Source of the DNA: an uncultured Lachnospiraceae bacterium
Lineage (GTDB): Bacteria > Bacillota > Clostridia > Lachnospirales > Lachnospiraceae
DNA: 33,245 nucleotides
Direction: 5' to 3'
NCBI GenBank assembly: GCA_900316855.1
Contig: ONEK01000022.1
Coordinates: forward strand, 1-33,245
Under the pieces are notes generated by a model. It did no database searches and was not told where the DNA came from. It worked only from the letters and a program-made list of their open reading frames with translations. The position numbers were made by a program, and so were the translations under genes. Positions within the stretch are counted from its first letter, which is position 1. Each line of letters opens with the position of its first letter. Below, one piece after another: positions 24,971-33,166 of the stretch.

Positions 24971-25560
24971 TATTGGATTCGCTGCGGCAGATGCTGCAGG
25001 ATGAGGCAGGAGAGAACACCGATGGCGATGCCGCAGGCGGTGCCGGAGAGGATGAGGACCGGCGCGTAGTAGAAGAGGTTGAGACCCGAGATCGTGAACA
25101 TGGCGATGAGGAGCTGTCCCATGCAGTGGAAGACGCTGCCTGCCATGGAGACGCCGAGGATGGAGAAGCGGTCCGTGCGCTTTAAGGCCAGCATGACGGC
25201 AAAGCTTGCCGCCGCTCCGGCGAGGGAGTAGAGGATCGTGGAAAGCCCCGAGAAGAGAAAACCGGCAAGGACAACGCGCACGACGTTGACCGCAAGGGCA
25301 GCCTTCGGCCCGAGGCGGTAGAGCGTGATCACGACGACGAGGTTTGCGATGCCGAGCTTGATGCCGGGAATCCCCGGCTGGAACGGCAGGATCGCCTCGA
25401 CGTAGGAGAAGATAAGCGCAAGCGCCGTCAGAAGCCCCAGCGTCGCGACGCGCGCCGCGGGAGAACTGCCGGCGCTCTGTCGGCTGCCACTGCTTTCCAA
25501 TCTTTTCCAAATCTTTCCAAAGTTTTCCAAACCTGGCCGAAGCTTTCCAATCTCTTCCAA
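24970..25560 (-). CDS. Gx transporter family protein (Hpre_diP_synt_I), 5' end disturbed
   Basis: The conserved core starts at RVATLGLLTALALIFSYVE and continues through PGIKLGIANLVVVITLY and GLSTILYSLAGA. It matches PF07456, small membrane proteins once named heptaprenyl diphosphate synthase component I and now often called Gx transporters. Their cargo is unproven; some act near isoprenoid, quinone or flavin genes. About five hydrophobic segments are visible. The reading frame has no ATG or GTG start, only TTG at 25560, 25530 and 25500. The natural start is probably ATG at 25628-25626, which overlaps the upstream stop as ATGA, but it is one base out of frame because a 9-base unit interrupts a 10-base repeat array. 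Adding one base gives a 219-residue protein. From TTG at 25500 it would be about 176 residues, close to the family size. Confidence 0.8.
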   Translation of the reverse strand: MEEIGKLRPGLENFGKIWKRLESSGSRQSAGSSPAARVATLGLLTALALIFSYVEAILPFQPGIPGIKLGIANLVVVITLYRLGPKAALAVNVVRVVLAGFLFSGLSTILYSLAGAAASFAVMLALKRTDRFSILGVSMAGSVFHCMGQLLIAMFTISGLNLFYYAPVLILSGTACGIAIGVLSCLILQHLPQRIQ

Positions 25561-25589
25561 AGTGGAAAATATTTTCCAATCTCTTCCAA
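25491..25589 (-). repeat. Tandem array of 10-bp TTGGAAnnnn units
   Basis: Read on the minus strand, ten units run from 25589 to 25491. Eight begin exactly with TTGGAA, at 25589, 25579, 25560, 25550, 25530, 25520, 25510 and 25500. One is degenerate (TCGGCC, 25540). One has only nine bases (25569-25561). Because ten is not a multiple of three, all three frames read the same kind of ten-residue peptide, roughly LExFGKxWKx, and all three are open. The array spans the start region of the Gx gene. The perfect 16-base palindrome TGGAAAATATTTTCCA lies at 25563-25578. Confidence 0.85.
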
Positions 25590-25624
25590 ACTCGGAGATA
25601 GTTTATCATGGTACCGGGCAATTG

Positions 25625-26137
25625 TCATTTCGCGATGGCATCGAACCCGCCGGATGCACCGGGAGAGCGGATCTCGACAATGACGCGGTTGGGCAGGCAG
25701 ATGATGGACTCGCCGGGCCTTGTGATCGTGCCGGTGTGGACGCAGATCTGGTTGTCACAGCTTGCGGAGAGCATGGTGGCGCCGGAGTCCCTGATTTCCA
25801 GAACGTTGGAGTTGCCGCCGTTTTCGATGTCTACGGTGCGGTCCTCATCCAGCGGGTAGACGCCGTAGGTCTTGTTGTCGAGGCTGACGACGAGCAGGCT
25901 GTCGGAGGCTGTGTCACCTGTGGCGCCGGTGGCTGCGGAGCCGGCACGGTCCGGCTGTCCTGAATTTTGGGGTGCATTGGCGTCTGCCGGAGAAGCCTGC
26001 ACCGCGGCACTGCCGCCGATTCCGAAGACGCCGACCCTGCCGGCGGAGCGGATAAACGGCCACAGGGCGATGAACACGGCCGCTCCGACGAAGCAGGCAA
26101 AGAGCAGGACGTCACCTTTCCGAATGATCTTAATCAT
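25625..26137 (-). CDS. NusG domain II-containing membrane-anchored protein
   Basis: The 170-residue protein has one N-terminal membrane segment (about 10-30: VLLFACFVGAAVFIALWPFI) and a C-terminal NusG_II domain (PF07009). Its typical core is SASCDNQICVHTGTITRPGE followed by IICLPNRVIVEI. The domain faces outside if the N-terminus is cytoplasmic. The function of these proteins is not established, but in many Clostridia they sit beside Gx-transporter, ApbE and Rnf genes, as here, which hints at a role in the flavinylated electron-transfer system. An Ala/Gly/Asp/Thr-rich stretch (about 40-80) links anchor and domain. GGAG nine bases upstream supports the ATG. The stop overlaps a downstream ATG as ATGA. 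Confidence 0.9.
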   Translation of the reverse strand: MIKIIRKGDVLLFACFVGAAVFIALWPFIRSAGRVGVFGIGGSAAVQASPADANAPQNSGQPDRAGSAATGATGDTASDSLLVVSLDNKTYGVYPLDEDRTVDIENGGNSNVLEIRDSGATMLSASCDNQICVHTGTITRPGESIICLPNRVIVEIRSPGASGGFDAIAK

Positions 26138-26154
26138 GCTAAAATACTCCGTAA

Positions 26155-27477
26155 ATGTGCGCTTTCAGAAATACTGTCCGGGACAGTAAAATCACGATTC
26201 CTGCGGGCATCCGCGGGCAGAAACCGGGGAAGCCGGCAGGCCGCGGCTTCGACCGCGGGCATCATTGTACCCGGGATATTATAGCATCCGCGGCGGCGGT
26301 TCTGACGGCTGTCTGCTGGATCCTCGCAGGGTGCGGCGCGGGAGCTTCTGCCGGAGGTTACGGACAGGGCAGTGTCACGCAGTCCGGCGGAATCGGGACT
26401 GCAGGGAGCGGTCCACAGCCGCAGCCGGTAACGAGGCAGAGCTTTTACTTCGACACGGTGTGCGGCATCACGGTTTACGACATGGAAGATATGTCGGAGG
26501 AAAATGCCGGCAAAGCCATTGAGAGCGCCTTCTCGCTGTGCGGCGATTACGAGAGCCTGCTGTCGAAGACGAAGGAGGGCACCGACATCTGGAACATCAA
26601 CCACGCGGGCGGGGAGCCGGTTGTGTGTAACCCCGAGACCGTGAAGGTGATTCAGATGGGCATCGACTACGGGGATCTCTCCGGCGGGGCGTTTGACATC
26701 ACGGTCGGCAAGGCGGAGGATCTGTGGGATTTCCACTCGGACGAGCCAAAGGTGCCGGACGAGGCGGCGCTGCAGGAAGCGGTGTCACACGTCAACTACA
26801 AGGGAATCAGGATCGACGAGGATTCCGGCAGCGTGACGATGGTGGACCCGGAGGCGGAGATCGACCTCGGCGGAATCGCCAAGGGCTACATCGCCGACCG
26901 TGTGCGGGAGAATCTGAAGGAGAACGGCGTAACCTCCGCGATCATCAGCCTCGGCGGCAACATCGAGTGCGTCGGGGGAAAGCCCGTAACAGGCGGCATT
27001 AGCCGTTCGGCTGCAGATGCAGATGGCAGTACGAACGAACAGCAGGAGGAAGGGCCTTCTGCTGAAGCGCAGGACGGCGGGCAAGTCCAAGACACGGGAT
27101 ATTTCACAATCGGCATCGAGACGCCGTACGCGGACATGTCCTCGATTGTCGGCAGCACGCCGGTGAACGACGGGACCGTCGTGACGAGCGGCGTGTATGA
27201 GCGCTATTTTACGGTGGACGGGAAGGAATATCATCACATCCTCGACGTGAGGACGGGATACCCTGCGGATTCGGATGTACTGGGCGTTTCAATTAAATCG
27301 TCCGGCGGGCACTCCGCGGACTGTGATGCACTGGCGACGATCTGCCTCATCGACGGATCCGCGAAGGGGAAAACGCTCATTGACTCCATGGACGGGTACG
27401 AGGCGCTGTTTATCCTGCGGGATTCGTCCATTATCAAGACGGACGGGTTTGAATTTGCGCCGGCGGAGGGCCGGTAG
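26155..27477 (+). CDS. apbE: FAD:protein FMN transferase, lipoprotein
   Basis: ApbE (PF02424) attaches FMN from FAD to threonine or serine of target proteins, here most likely RnfD Thr170 and RnfG Ser175. Landmarks are the membrane-targeting signal ending in LAGC with Cys60 as lipid anchor, AFDITVGKAEDLW, the FAD/Mg-binding EIDLGGIAKGYIADRV, TSGVYERYF and HHILDVRTGYP, in which the common DP is DV. A low-complexity insert (about 280-316) enlarges the protein. The n-region before the signal is unusually long, about 40 residues, and has no obvious ribosome binding site. Only 17 bases separate this start from the divergent gene's start, and a 17-base palindrome lies inside the first codons. The true start is therefore uncertain, although no later ATG, GTG or TTG is in frame before the signal. 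Confidence 0.9.
   Translation: MCAFRNTVRDSKITIPAGIRGQKPGKPAGRGFDRGHHCTRDIIASAAAVLTAVCWILAGCGAGASAGGYGQGSVTQSGGIGTAGSGPQPQPVTRQSFYFDTVCGITVYDMEDMSEENAGKAIESAFSLCGDYESLLSKTKEGTDIWNINHAGGEPVVCNPETVKVIQMGIDYGDLSGGAFDITVGKAEDLWDFHSDEPKVPDEAALQEAVSHVNYKGIRIDEDSGSVTMVDPEAEIDLGGIAKGYIADRVRENLKENGVTSAIISLGGNIECVGGKPVTGGISRSAADADGSTNEQQEEGPSAEAQDGGQVQDTGYFTIGIETPYADMSSIVGSTPVNDGTVVTSGVYERYFTVDGKEYHHILDVRTGYPADSDVLGVSIKSSGGHSADCDALATICLIDGSAKGKTLIDSMDGYEALFILRDSSIIKTDGFEFAPAEGR
26172..26188. promoter_or_regulatory. 17-bp perfect inverted repeat, operator candidate
   Basis: TACTGTCC and GGACAGTA are exact inverted arms around a single G. The site lies 35 bases upstream of the divergent NusG-domain gene and within the first codons assigned to apbE. 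The next bases give TAAAAT (26187-26192), a possible -10 for apbE. The symmetry is that of a dimeric repressor site; the regulator is not recognised. Confidence 0.5.
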
Positions 27478-27649
27478 TGTTTCCTGTATTCTGACGGATG
27501 TCATGCCGGGGAGTCAGGAGTTTCCGATCAAGCACTTACAGATTGCGGGAATGACGTTTTTCCGGGGCAGCCGGAGGAACGGACATCGGATATGTCATAT
27601 AGAATGCTGTAAATCATGCAGACATGACCTGCAGGGGGTAGCAATTAAC

Positions 27650-28834
27650 ATGGTAGCGGATAATGTGGATCTTACGAACGCGCGGGTCATTGTGACCGGC
27701 GCGGCTGGCTTTATCGGGGCGAATTTAAGCAGGCGGCTCCTTGCGCTCTATCCCGGGATCACGGTCTACGGGATCGACAATATGAACGATTATTATGACG
27801 TTCACCTGAAGGAGGCGCGCCTGTCGGAGCTGACGCCCCACGCAAACTTTCATTTCATCAGGGGAGACATTGCGGACAGGGCTGTCGTGGATCAGCTGTT
27901 CGCGGACGCACTGCCGGACGTCGTCGTAAACCTTGCGGCGCAGGCGGGAGTGCGCTATTCCATCGTGAACCCGGACGCCTATATTCAGAGCAACCTCATC
28001 GGCTTCTATAACATCCTCGAGGCGTGCCGCCATTCCTACGACGCGAAGAACCGGGCGGAGGGAACGCCGGAGGGGAACGGACCGTTTGGTGCAGGCGGAG
28101 CATCAGAAGACGCAGACGGGAAGGCGGCAAAAGCGCCGGAACAGAGCGCGGAAGCGGCGCCGGCGCATTATGAAGGCTACCGCGGCGTACGGCATCTTGT
28201 GTACGCGTCGAGCTCGTCCGTCTACGGAGCAAACCGGAAGGTACCCTTTTCCACGGATGATCCGGTCGATCACCCAGTGTCTCTGTACGCGGCAACGAAA
28301 AAGTCCGATGAGCTCCTTGCGCATGCCTATACGAAGCTGTACGGCATTCCCTCGACGGGACTCCGGTTCTTCACGGTTTACGGGCCCGCGGGGCGGCCGG
28401 ACATGGCGCTTTTCGGTTTTACGGACAAGCTCCGCAAAGGGAAGACGATCGAGATTTTCAACTACGGCCACTGCAAAAGGGATTTTACCTATATCGATGA
28501 CATCGTGACGGGCGTGGTGCGCGTGATGCGGCACTACCCGGATGTCAATGAGTTCGGGACGCGCTACACGGTCTACAACATCGGAAACAACCATCCGGAG
28601 GACCTGCTGGAGTTCGTCCGCATTCTGGAACAGGAGATGATCCGGCAGGGGATTCTGCCCGCGGATTTCGATTTTGACGCGCACACGAAGCTCGTGCCGA
28701 TGCAGCCGGGCGACGTGGAGACAACGTACGCGGACACGTCCGCGCTCGAGCGGGACTACGGCTTCCGGCCCTCCACGGACCTTCGGGACGGCGTTTCGCG
28801 GTTTATTGCCTGGTACAAGGAGTACTACCTATGA
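27650..28834 (+). CDS. UDP-glucuronate 4-epimerase-like extended SDR
   Basis: The 394-residue protein matches the NAD-dependent epimerases that interconvert UDP-glucuronate and UDP-galacturonate. GAAGFIG (17-23) binds NAD; IDNMNDYYDVHLKEARL follows the second strand as in that subgroup. SSSSVYG (187-193) and Y213-A-A-T-K217 are the catalytic elements, and GRPDMALFGFTDKL is a subgroup signature. An Ala/Glu/Gly-rich insert of about 48 residues (131-178) splits the fold just before the active-site serine, which is unusual. The ATG at 27650 was chosen because the frame upstream overlaps apbE in another frame and has no homology; GGGGG lies 12 bases before it. It overlaps hslO by ATGA. It may supply a uronic acid for a surface polysaccharide. 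Confidence 0.87.
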   Translation: MVADNVDLTNARVIVTGAAGFIGANLSRRLLALYPGITVYGIDNMNDYYDVHLKEARLSELTPHANFHFIRGDIADRAVVDQLFADALPDVVVNLAAQAGVRYSIVNPDAYIQSNLIGFYNILEACRHSYDAKNRAEGTPEGNGPFGAGGASEDADGKAAKAPEQSAEAAPAHYEGYRGVRHLVYASSSSVYGANRKVPFSTDDPVDHPVSLYAATKKSDELLAHAYTKLYGIPSTGLRFFTVYGPAGRPDMALFGFTDKLRKGKTIEIFNYGHCKRDFTYIDDIVTGVVRVMRHYPDVNEFGTRYTVYNIGNNHPEDLLEFVRILEQEMIRQGILPADFDFDAHTKLVPMQPGDVETTYADTSALERDYGFRPSTDLRDGVSRFIAWYKEYYL

Positions 28835-29763
28835 CAGACGAAAAGGATTACATGATCCGGGCGATCGCGGCGAATGAGCAGATCCGCGCGTTTGCGGTGA
28901 CGAGCCGGAATCTGGCGGAGGAGGCGCGGAAGGCGCACGGGACAGCCCCGGTTGCGACGGCGGCGCTCGGACGCACCTTGACCGGTGCGCTTATGATGAG
29001 CGAAATGCTCAAGAACGACAAGGATCTCATCACCCTGATCTTCGACGGAGACGGGCCGCTTGGGAAAATTACGGTAACCGCGGACCATCACGGCAATGTG
29101 AAAGGGTATGTCGAGCATCCGCTCGTGGAGCTGCCGCTCAAAGCTGACGGCCACCTCGACGTCGGGGGTGCGGTCGGGAAGGGGACGCTGACCGTCATCC
29201 GGGATCTCGATCTCAAAAACACCTACAACGGCCAGATCGCGATTCACTCCGGTGAAATCGCGGACGACCTGACGCATTATTTCGCGGAGTCGGAGCAGAT
29301 CCCGTCGTCTGTAGGACTTGGTGTCCTCGTGGACACGGACCGCACGGTGAAGCACGCGGGCGGCTTTCTCATCCAGCTGATGCCATTCGCTGAGGATCGG
29401 ACGATCGACCGGCTTGAGAAGAATCTCAGGGCCATCCCCTATGTGACTGACATGCTGGACGAGGGGCTCTCGCCGGAAGACATGCTGAAAAGTGTTCTGG
29501 ACGGGTTTGATGTCACACTCACGTCCGGACAGGTGCCGGTGCAGTTTCACTGTAACTGCAGCCGCGGGAAGGTGAGCCGTGCACTCCTGCTGATCGGGGA
29601 GGACGAGCTCCGCGCCATGATCGCGGAGAACCATCCGGCGGAGCTGAACTGTCAGTTCTGCGGGAAGAAGTATCATTTCAGCGTCGCCGAGCTGGAGAAG
29701 CTGGCCGGTGAGCTGCGCGCACAGAAGGCCGGCTCCGGCGCGCAGGGGAACTCTGCTTCGTAA
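28831..29763 (+). CDS. hslO: Redox-regulated chaperone Hsp33
   Basis: Hsp33 (PF01430) is a cytoplasmic holdase switched on by oxidation of its zinc-binding cysteines. The N-terminal domain is complete (IRAIAANEQIRAFAVTSRNL, GPLGKITVTADHHGNVKGYV). The zinc ligands are Cys241 and Cys243 in HCNCSRGK and Cys274 and Cys277 in NCQFCGKKY. The length of 310 residues is slightly long because of an Ala/Gly/Ser-rich tail. The start overlaps the epimerase stop as ATGA and has AAGGAG eight bases upstream, so the two genes are translationally coupled. In an anaerobe carrying Rnf, a chaperone for oxidative stress is expected. Confidence 0.97.
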   Translation: MTDEKDYMIRAIAANEQIRAFAVTSRNLAEEARKAHGTAPVATAALGRTLTGALMMSEMLKNDKDLITLIFDGDGPLGKITVTADHHGNVKGYVEHPLVELPLKADGHLDVGGAVGKGTLTVIRDLDLKNTYNGQIAIHSGEIADDLTHYFAESEQIPSSVGLGVLVDTDRTVKHAGGFLIQLMPFAEDRTIDRLEKNLRAIPYVTDMLDEGLSPEDMLKSVLDGFDVTLTSGQVPVQFHCNCSRGKVSRALLLIGEDELRAMIAENHPAELNCQFCGKKYHFSVAELEKLAGELRAQKAGSGAQGNSAS

Positions 29764-29811
29764 TAAGACCTGTCCGGGAAAGAGAATCCCGTTGAACCAG
29801 TGGAATCCGTT

Positions 29812-31392
29812 ATGTCATTTGTCTCATTATCCTATCTGATCTTCCTGCCGGTCACAGCCCTCATCGGGTATGTGGTTCCCGCGCGGCTCCGGTACGTGTG
29901 GCTCCTTGTGATGTCGCTCGCGTTCTACGCGGCGGCGGGCTGGCAGTATGTACCGGTCCTTGCTGCCTGTATGATCGTGACCTATGCCGGCGGGCGGCTC
30001 CTGGACCGTAAGACGCCGCAAACGCACACTGCTGCCCCGCAGCTTCCGGAATCCGACCCCGGCAAGGCTGCCGGAGAATCCGAAGTTTCCGCCAATGCGG
30101 CCGTGGCAAAGGAACAGCCTCACAGCGGGGAGAAACAGGTGTCCGCGGGGGAAACGCGGCGGAAAAGTCCTGCATCCTCCCGCCGCGCGATCCTTCTTGT
30201 CTGCGTCGACATTCAGGCAGGGATGCTGTTCGTCCTGAAGTATCTTGGCATGTTCGTGCCGGCCGCGCGTGGGAAAATCATAGCGCCGCTCGGCATTTCT
30301 TATTTCCTCCTCATGGGCATCAGCTACCTTGCGGATGTCTGCCGTGGAAAATATCCCGCGGAGCGTAATTTCGGCCTGCTCGCTCTGTATGTGTCGTTTT
30401 TCCCCGTGATCTCCTCGGGACCGATCGAGCGGGCGGATCACATGATCCCGCAGTTTAAACATCCCGGGAAGTTCAGCGCGGACAAGGTGCGCGACGGGAT
30501 GCTTATCCTTTTGTGGGGGTATTTCCTGAAGCTCGTCGTCAGCGACCGGCTCGGCCTGTTCATCGATACGGTCTGGGCGGACCCCGCAGCGTTTGGCGGG
30601 ACGATCACCGTCCTTGCGGCAATGTCGTTCGCGTTCGAGGTGTACTGCGACTTCATGGGCTATTCGTTCATAGCGATGGGATCGGCGAAGATCCTTGGGT
30701 TTGATGTGATGGAGAACTTCCGGAGCCCGTTCCTGTCGGCGTCCATGGCGGAATTCTGGCACAAGTGGCACATCTCGCTGTCCCTGTGGCTCAAGGACTA
30801 TATTTATATTTCGCTCGGCGGCAACCGCAAAGGAAAGGCGCGCAGATTCCTGAATATCCTTGTGACGTTTTTCGTCAGCGGCCTGTGGCACGGCGCGGAC
30901 TGGACGTTCGTATTCTGGGGATTGTTAAACGGCTCGTATCAGGTCATCGGAAACCTGTTAAAGCCCATCCGGAATTTCCTTGTGCGTGTGCTGAAAATAT
31001 CCCGGCAGAGCATCGGCCACCGGATTTACCATGCTCTCACAACCTATGCGCTGTACGCGTTCAGCATGATCTTTTTCCGCGCGGAGAATTTTGCCGACGC
31101 GGCACGGATTTTCGGCGCCATGAAGGGATTCCAGCCCTGGGTTTTCACGGACGGAACACTTCTGTCCGTGATGGGAAACCCCATGGACGGCAGGCTCCTG
31201 CTGATCGGGATTGTACTCGTTGTTGTGACGGATATCACACGGGCGCACGGCATCTGCATCCGGGAGCACGTTGCGCGGCAGTGGATCGGCACCCGGTGGG
31301 CGATTACGATCGGGGCTGTGCTGTTCATCCTCGTTTTCGGTATGTGGGGACCCGGCTACAACGCGAACAGCTTCATCTACGCGCAGTTCTGA
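29812..31392 (+). CDS. MBOAT-family O-acyltransferase (AlgI/DltB type)
   Basis: This polytopic membrane protein of the MBOAT family (PF03062) moves acyl groups across the membrane for attachment to exported glycans. The family core is clear: GISYFLLMGISYLADV, FPVISSGPIERADHMIPQF, EFWHKWHISLSLWLKDY and the conserved histidine His360 in GLWHGADWT. A hydrophilic Ala/Glu/Ser-rich insert of about 55 residues (about 66-121) lies between early helices. ATG at 29812 was preferred to GTG at 29800 because it starts at the first hydrophobic segment; neither has a good ribosome binding site. The SGNH-like protein encoded next is the probable partner. No dltA or dltC is present, so O-acetylation or a similar acylation is more likely than D-alanylation. 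Confidence 0.92.
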   Translation: MSFVSLSYLIFLPVTALIGYVVPARLRYVWLLVMSLAFYAAAGWQYVPVLAACMIVTYAGGRLLDRKTPQTHTAAPQLPESDPGKAAGESEVSANAAVAKEQPHSGEKQVSAGETRRKSPASSRRAILLVCVDIQAGMLFVLKYLGMFVPAARGKIIAPLGISYFLLMGISYLADVCRGKYPAERNFGLLALYVSFFPVISSGPIERADHMIPQFKHPGKFSADKVRDGMLILLWGYFLKLVVSDRLGLFIDTVWADPAAFGGTITVLAAMSFAFEVYCDFMGYSFIAMGSAKILGFDVMENFRSPFLSASMAEFWHKWHISLSLWLKDYIYISLGGNRKGKARRFLNILVTFFVSGLWHGADWTFVFWGLLNGSYQVIGNLLKPIRNFLVRVLKISRQSIGHRIYHALTTYALYAFSMIFFRAENFADAARIFGAMKGFQPWVFTDGTLLSVMGNPMDGRLLLIGIVLVVVTDITRAHGICIREHVARQWIGTRWAITIGAVLFILVFGMWGPGYNANSFIYAQF

Positions 31393-31502
31393 CGGAAACC
31401 CGGAGACAGAGCAACAGAACCGGGGCCCCACCCGTCACGGAGGCGGACCGGAAGAGAACAGAAGCGGTCCGGCTCTGAAAAAGGAAGAAGATAAAGATCG
31501 GG

Positions 31503-33149
31503 ATGATTACATCATCAATAAAACATACGACCGTACGGATCCTTCAATGCATCGCTTTCCTGTGCCTGTTCCTTGCGGCATTCGGGGGCGTCGTGCGCCT
31601 TGTGGAGCGCAAGCAGAGTATCAATAAGAACGCGGCGTTCTTCGACGAGGCGGCAAAGGGACATGTGGACGTGCTGTTTGCGGGGAGCTCGCATGTGATC
31701 AACGGCATCAATCCCGTGCAGATCTACGAGGAGACGGGCATCACGTCGTACAACATCGGCGGGCACGGCAACACGCTGCCCGCGACGTACTGGACGATCG
31801 CCAACGCGCTGGATTACTGCAGCCCGCAGTTCGTTTTCATCGATACGTACATGCTGGAGAAGGATTACCGGTATCTCGATGAGATGACGGACGAGTACAC
31901 GGACGCGGACCGGCAGTCCTCGATTGATCAGTTCCACGCGGTGCTGGACGCGTATCCGCTCTCCAAAACAAAGCTCGCGGCGCTGAATGACCTGCTCAGC
32001 ACACAGAAGCTCCGGAACGAGTTTATTTTCAACTTCGAAAAATATCATTCCCGCTGGAGTGAGCTATCGAGGAACGATTTCGAGACCGCGGCGGGAAGGG
32101 GCGGGCGCAATACGCTGATGGGCGCGGAGCTTCGCTTTGACACGGGGAGCGGCAGTATCCGGACGTATCCTCGTGTCTTTCAGGAGGACCGGCAGGAGAG
32201 TGAGTCCGAGGGAACGGCTTATCTTCGGAAGATCATTGAGCTGTGTCAGGCGCGGGGCATTCACCCGATCCTCATGCAGGTGCCGTACGCCGCGGATGAG
32301 GACTCGCAGCGGTGGGCGAACCACGCCTATGACATCGCCGGGGAGTATGACATTCCCTTCGTCAACATGATGTATGTGAAGGACCTCATCAACATGAGCT
32401 CCGACCTCTCGAGCCAGACGCATCTGTCATCGTACGGCTCATACAAGGTGACGGAATACATGGCGGACGTCCTGTCGACGCTGGGGCTTACCGATCACAG
32501 GGGTGACACAGACTACGCGGAGTGGGATTCCCTCGTGGATTCGTACCATGAATCAGTGCGGAACGCGGCCGCAGGCGCGGAGGACCTGTACAGTGAACTC
32601 ATGCTGCTGCAGTACCGCGACTTAAGCTCCGTCATCTTCGTCAATGACAGCACGAATGTGCTGATGGACAGCCTCGTCCGGGAGGAGCTTGCGGATCTGG
32701 GCGCCGGGGATGCCATGGATACCGCGGCCAAGAAGGGGCGCAGCTGCGTGCTCATCCGCGATGCGGGCGGTCCCGAAGACGGGCAGGCTGCCGTTCCGGG
32801 GGAAGCAGAGGCGAATGGGTCTGCGGATTCCGCAGAAGGAAATGCGAACAGCCCCGCGGAGGCTTCGGACCGCTCCGAAGGGTGTACCACAACAGACACG
32901 GACGGCGACAGTGCCGTGACAGGGCTTGAGACGTCGTTTGGAACGGTGAGCTTCTCATCGCCGGCCGCCGGCTGGAACGCACTGACCGTGGACGGCAATG
33001 ATTCCATCCCGGACGAGCTGCGGGAAAACCTGCTGCAGTATTACGATGACAATGACGTCGACGTGCAGGTCTTCGTTTTCGACAGTCGGGACGGGAGCTT
33101 CCTTGCGAAGCTGAAATTTTCCGGCGCGGGCTTTACGCGGGTTTATTAA
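31503..33149 (+). CDS. SGNH-like acyltransferase partner protein (DltD/AlgJ/AlgX-like)
   Basis: The protein has a single N-terminal membrane anchor (about 11-31) and an extracytoplasmic domain with SGNH features. FAGSSHVING (59-68) is the block I serine region, YNIGGHGN (83-90) is the block II/III glycine-asparagine region, and SQTHLSSYG (304-312) gives His307 of block V. The usual aspartate three residues before that histidine is replaced (SxxH); Asp301 is nearby. Such proteins take the acyl group delivered by an MBOAT partner, here the preceding gene, and place it on a polysaccharide outside the membrane. The C-terminal 150 residues form an extra domain divided by an Ala/Glu/Ser/Asp-rich stretch (about 425-470). 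Substrate is unknown. Confidence 0.82.
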   Translation: MITSSIKHTTVRILQCIAFLCLFLAAFGGVVRLVERKQSINKNAAFFDEAAKGHVDVLFAGSSHVINGINPVQIYEETGITSYNIGGHGNTLPATYWTIANALDYCSPQFVFIDTYMLEKDYRYLDEMTDEYTDADRQSSIDQFHAVLDAYPLSKTKLAALNDLLSTQKLRNEFIFNFEKYHSRWSELSRNDFETAAGRGGRNTLMGAELRFDTGSGSIRTYPRVFQEDRQESESEGTAYLRKIIELCQARGIHPILMQVPYAADEDSQRWANHAYDIAGEYDIPFVNMMYVKDLINMSSDLSSQTHLSSYGSYKVTEYMADVLSTLGLTDHRGDTDYAEWDSLVDSYHESVRNAAAGAEDLYSELMLLQYRDLSSVIFVNDSTNVLMDSLVREELADLGAGDAMDTAAKKGRSCVLIRDAGGPEDGQAAVPGEAEANGSADSAEGNANSPAEASDRSEGCTTTDTDGDSAVTGLETSFGTVSFSSPAAGWNALTVDGNDSIPDELRENLLQYYDDNDVDVQVFVFDSRDGSFLAKLKFSGAGFTRVY

Positions 33150-33166
33150 CCTAAACTCTCCAAAAA

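Noticed and set aside
25491..25589. Array as a CRISPR
   Set aside because: Units are 10 bases with no spacer sequences and no cas genes nearby; it is a simple short tandem repeat.
27275..27649. N-terminal extension of the UDP-glucuronate epimerase frame
   Set aside because: It overlaps apbE in a different frame and has no conserved residues; ATG 27650 with a GGGGG site fits the family start.
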